Assembly: GCA_003141915.1 (NCBI GenBank)
Contig: PLNY01000087.1
Coordinates: 1-23,540 of the forward strand
Direction: 5' to 3'
DNA length: 23,540 nt
From: Anaerolineae bacterium
GTDB taxonomy: Bacteria > Chloroflexota > Anaerolineae > Anaerolineales > Villigracilaceae
Each line of letters opens with the position of its first letter. Positions within the stretch are counted from its first letter, which is position 1. Of this stretch, positions 23,166 through 23,540 are shown in pieces. A model generated the notes under the pieces. The model had not been told where the DNA came from. It worked only from the letters and a program-made list of their open reading frames with translations, and made no database searches. The translations under genes and the position numbers were made by a program.

Positions 23166-23540
23166 TCATTCATTTCGATGTTTCCTTTGGGGTTTCCTAT
23201 TGTGTTTCTTGTGAAGTCCAAGTGTCTGACCTATCGCGTGCGCGATGCGTTGAGCGGAATCGAGACGCGCCACGCGGCGGGCGTTCTCAATAACGGCCGC
23301 GCGTTCCTGCGGACGGCATATCCAGCGTGTCAGCGCTCGGACGACCAGCTGGGAGCTTGGCGCCCAGATTCCTGCGCCTTCTGATTCAACAAAGGTCACA
23401 TTGCCGTCTTCCTGTCCCGGCAGTTTGGCGTATAGGATGATCGGTAGATTCGCGTTGAGCGCCTCGGCAATCGTTCCCGGCCCGGCTTTGGTTACGATGA
23501 TATCCGCGGCGCGCATGAAATCGGGAAGATCGCGCGTGAA
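23166..23540 (-). CDS. GT28 glycosyltransferase, MGDG-synthase-like (partial, C-terminal)
   Basis: The last 124 residues of a glycosyltransferase whose 5' part lies beyond the right edge; the frame is open from 23540. ADIIVTKAGPGTIAEALNA and LPIILYAKLPGQEDGNVTFV match the sugar-nucleotide-binding end of the MurG/MGDG-synthase family and are closest in pattern to plant and Chloroflexi monogalactosyldiacylglycerol synthases. The Gly-Pro-Gly-Thr and Glu-Ala-Leu residues and the GQED/GN pair that bind the nucleotide are all present. The enzyme probably adds a hexose to diacylglycerol in the membrane. It ends in a Lys/Arg-rich tail (HKKHNRKPQRKHRNE). It is transcribed towards the kinase operon; 52 nt separate the two stops and no convincing terminator was seen. 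Confidence 0.78.
   Translation of the reverse strand, partial: FTRDLPDFMRAADIIVTKAGPGTIAEALNANLPIILYAKLPGQEDGNVTFVESEGAGIWAPSSQLVVRALTRWICRPQERAAVIENARRVARLDSAQRIAHAIGQTLGLHKKHNRKPQRKHRNE

Noticed and set aside
1..23540. CRISPR array, insertion sequence or prophage
   Set aside because: No regularly spaced repeats, transposase, integrase or phage structural genes were found on either strand.
1..23540. A Hanks-type Ser/Thr kinase that would complete the FHA/PP2C module
   Set aside because: No open frame carries the kinase motifs (HRD, DFG).

Overview
The window is bacterial chromosome and most resembles an Anaerolineae-type member of the Chloroflexota. This is inferred from protein flavour, gene content (lipoprotein PBP, plant MGD1-like GT28 glycosyltransferase, FHA/PP2C signalling proteins) and scarce Shine-Dalgarno sequences at some starts. 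No taxonomic marker was compared. Genes are dense, mostly complete, and no phage, IS element or CRISPR array is visible.

Layout. (1) 1-121, minus: the N-terminus of a Tat-targeted protein, probably a Rieske Fe-S protein. (2) 122-464: a divergent control region with an extended -10 promoter and two inverted repeats. (3) 465-3804, plus: sdhCDAB, encoding succinate dehydrogenase/fumarate reductase, closed by a hairpin terminator. (4) 3893-10272, minus: a six-gene run read in the order xpt, guaA, small membrane protein, polytopic membrane protein, transmembrane VWA-FHA protein, PP2C phosphatase. Several of its junctions overlap. It joins purine salvage/GMP synthesis to a phospho-signalling module. 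(5) 10394-15257, plus: maf, a MecA-like penicillin-binding lipoprotein, rsgA and holB (cell wall, ribosome maturation, replication). (6) 15325-16758, plus: a YajO-like aldo/keto reductase and a NUDIX hydrolase. (7) 16805-19395, plus: a sugar-phosphate nucleotidyltransferase, a 69-aa conserved-looking small protein and a class I aminotransferase. (8) 19412-19444: a bidirectional terminator shared with the minus-strand tmRNA gene ssrA (19446-19826). (9) 19961-23113, plus: an overlapping three-gene signalling operon made of a receiver-CpaE/TadZ-like protein, a sirtuin and a soluble GAF-histidine kinase. (10) 23166-23540, minus: the C-terminal part of an MGDG-synthase-like glycosyltransferase.

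The best candidates for something under-described are two signalling units. One is the receiver/MinD-like + sirtuin + GAF-kinase operon, where a deacylase gene sits between a kinase and a likely response regulator with 4- and 8-nt overlaps. The other is a transmembrane protein with an outside VWA-like domain and an inside FHA domain, translationally coupled to a PP2C phosphatase and preceded by two membrane proteins. Other points of note are -10 elements placed exactly 6 nt before start codons that lack Shine-Dalgarno sequences (likely leaderless mRNAs), an abrupt GC drop inside sdhA, and a complete tmRNA whose tag reads ANNTSYAAMPLAA and whose 3' CCA is not encoded.
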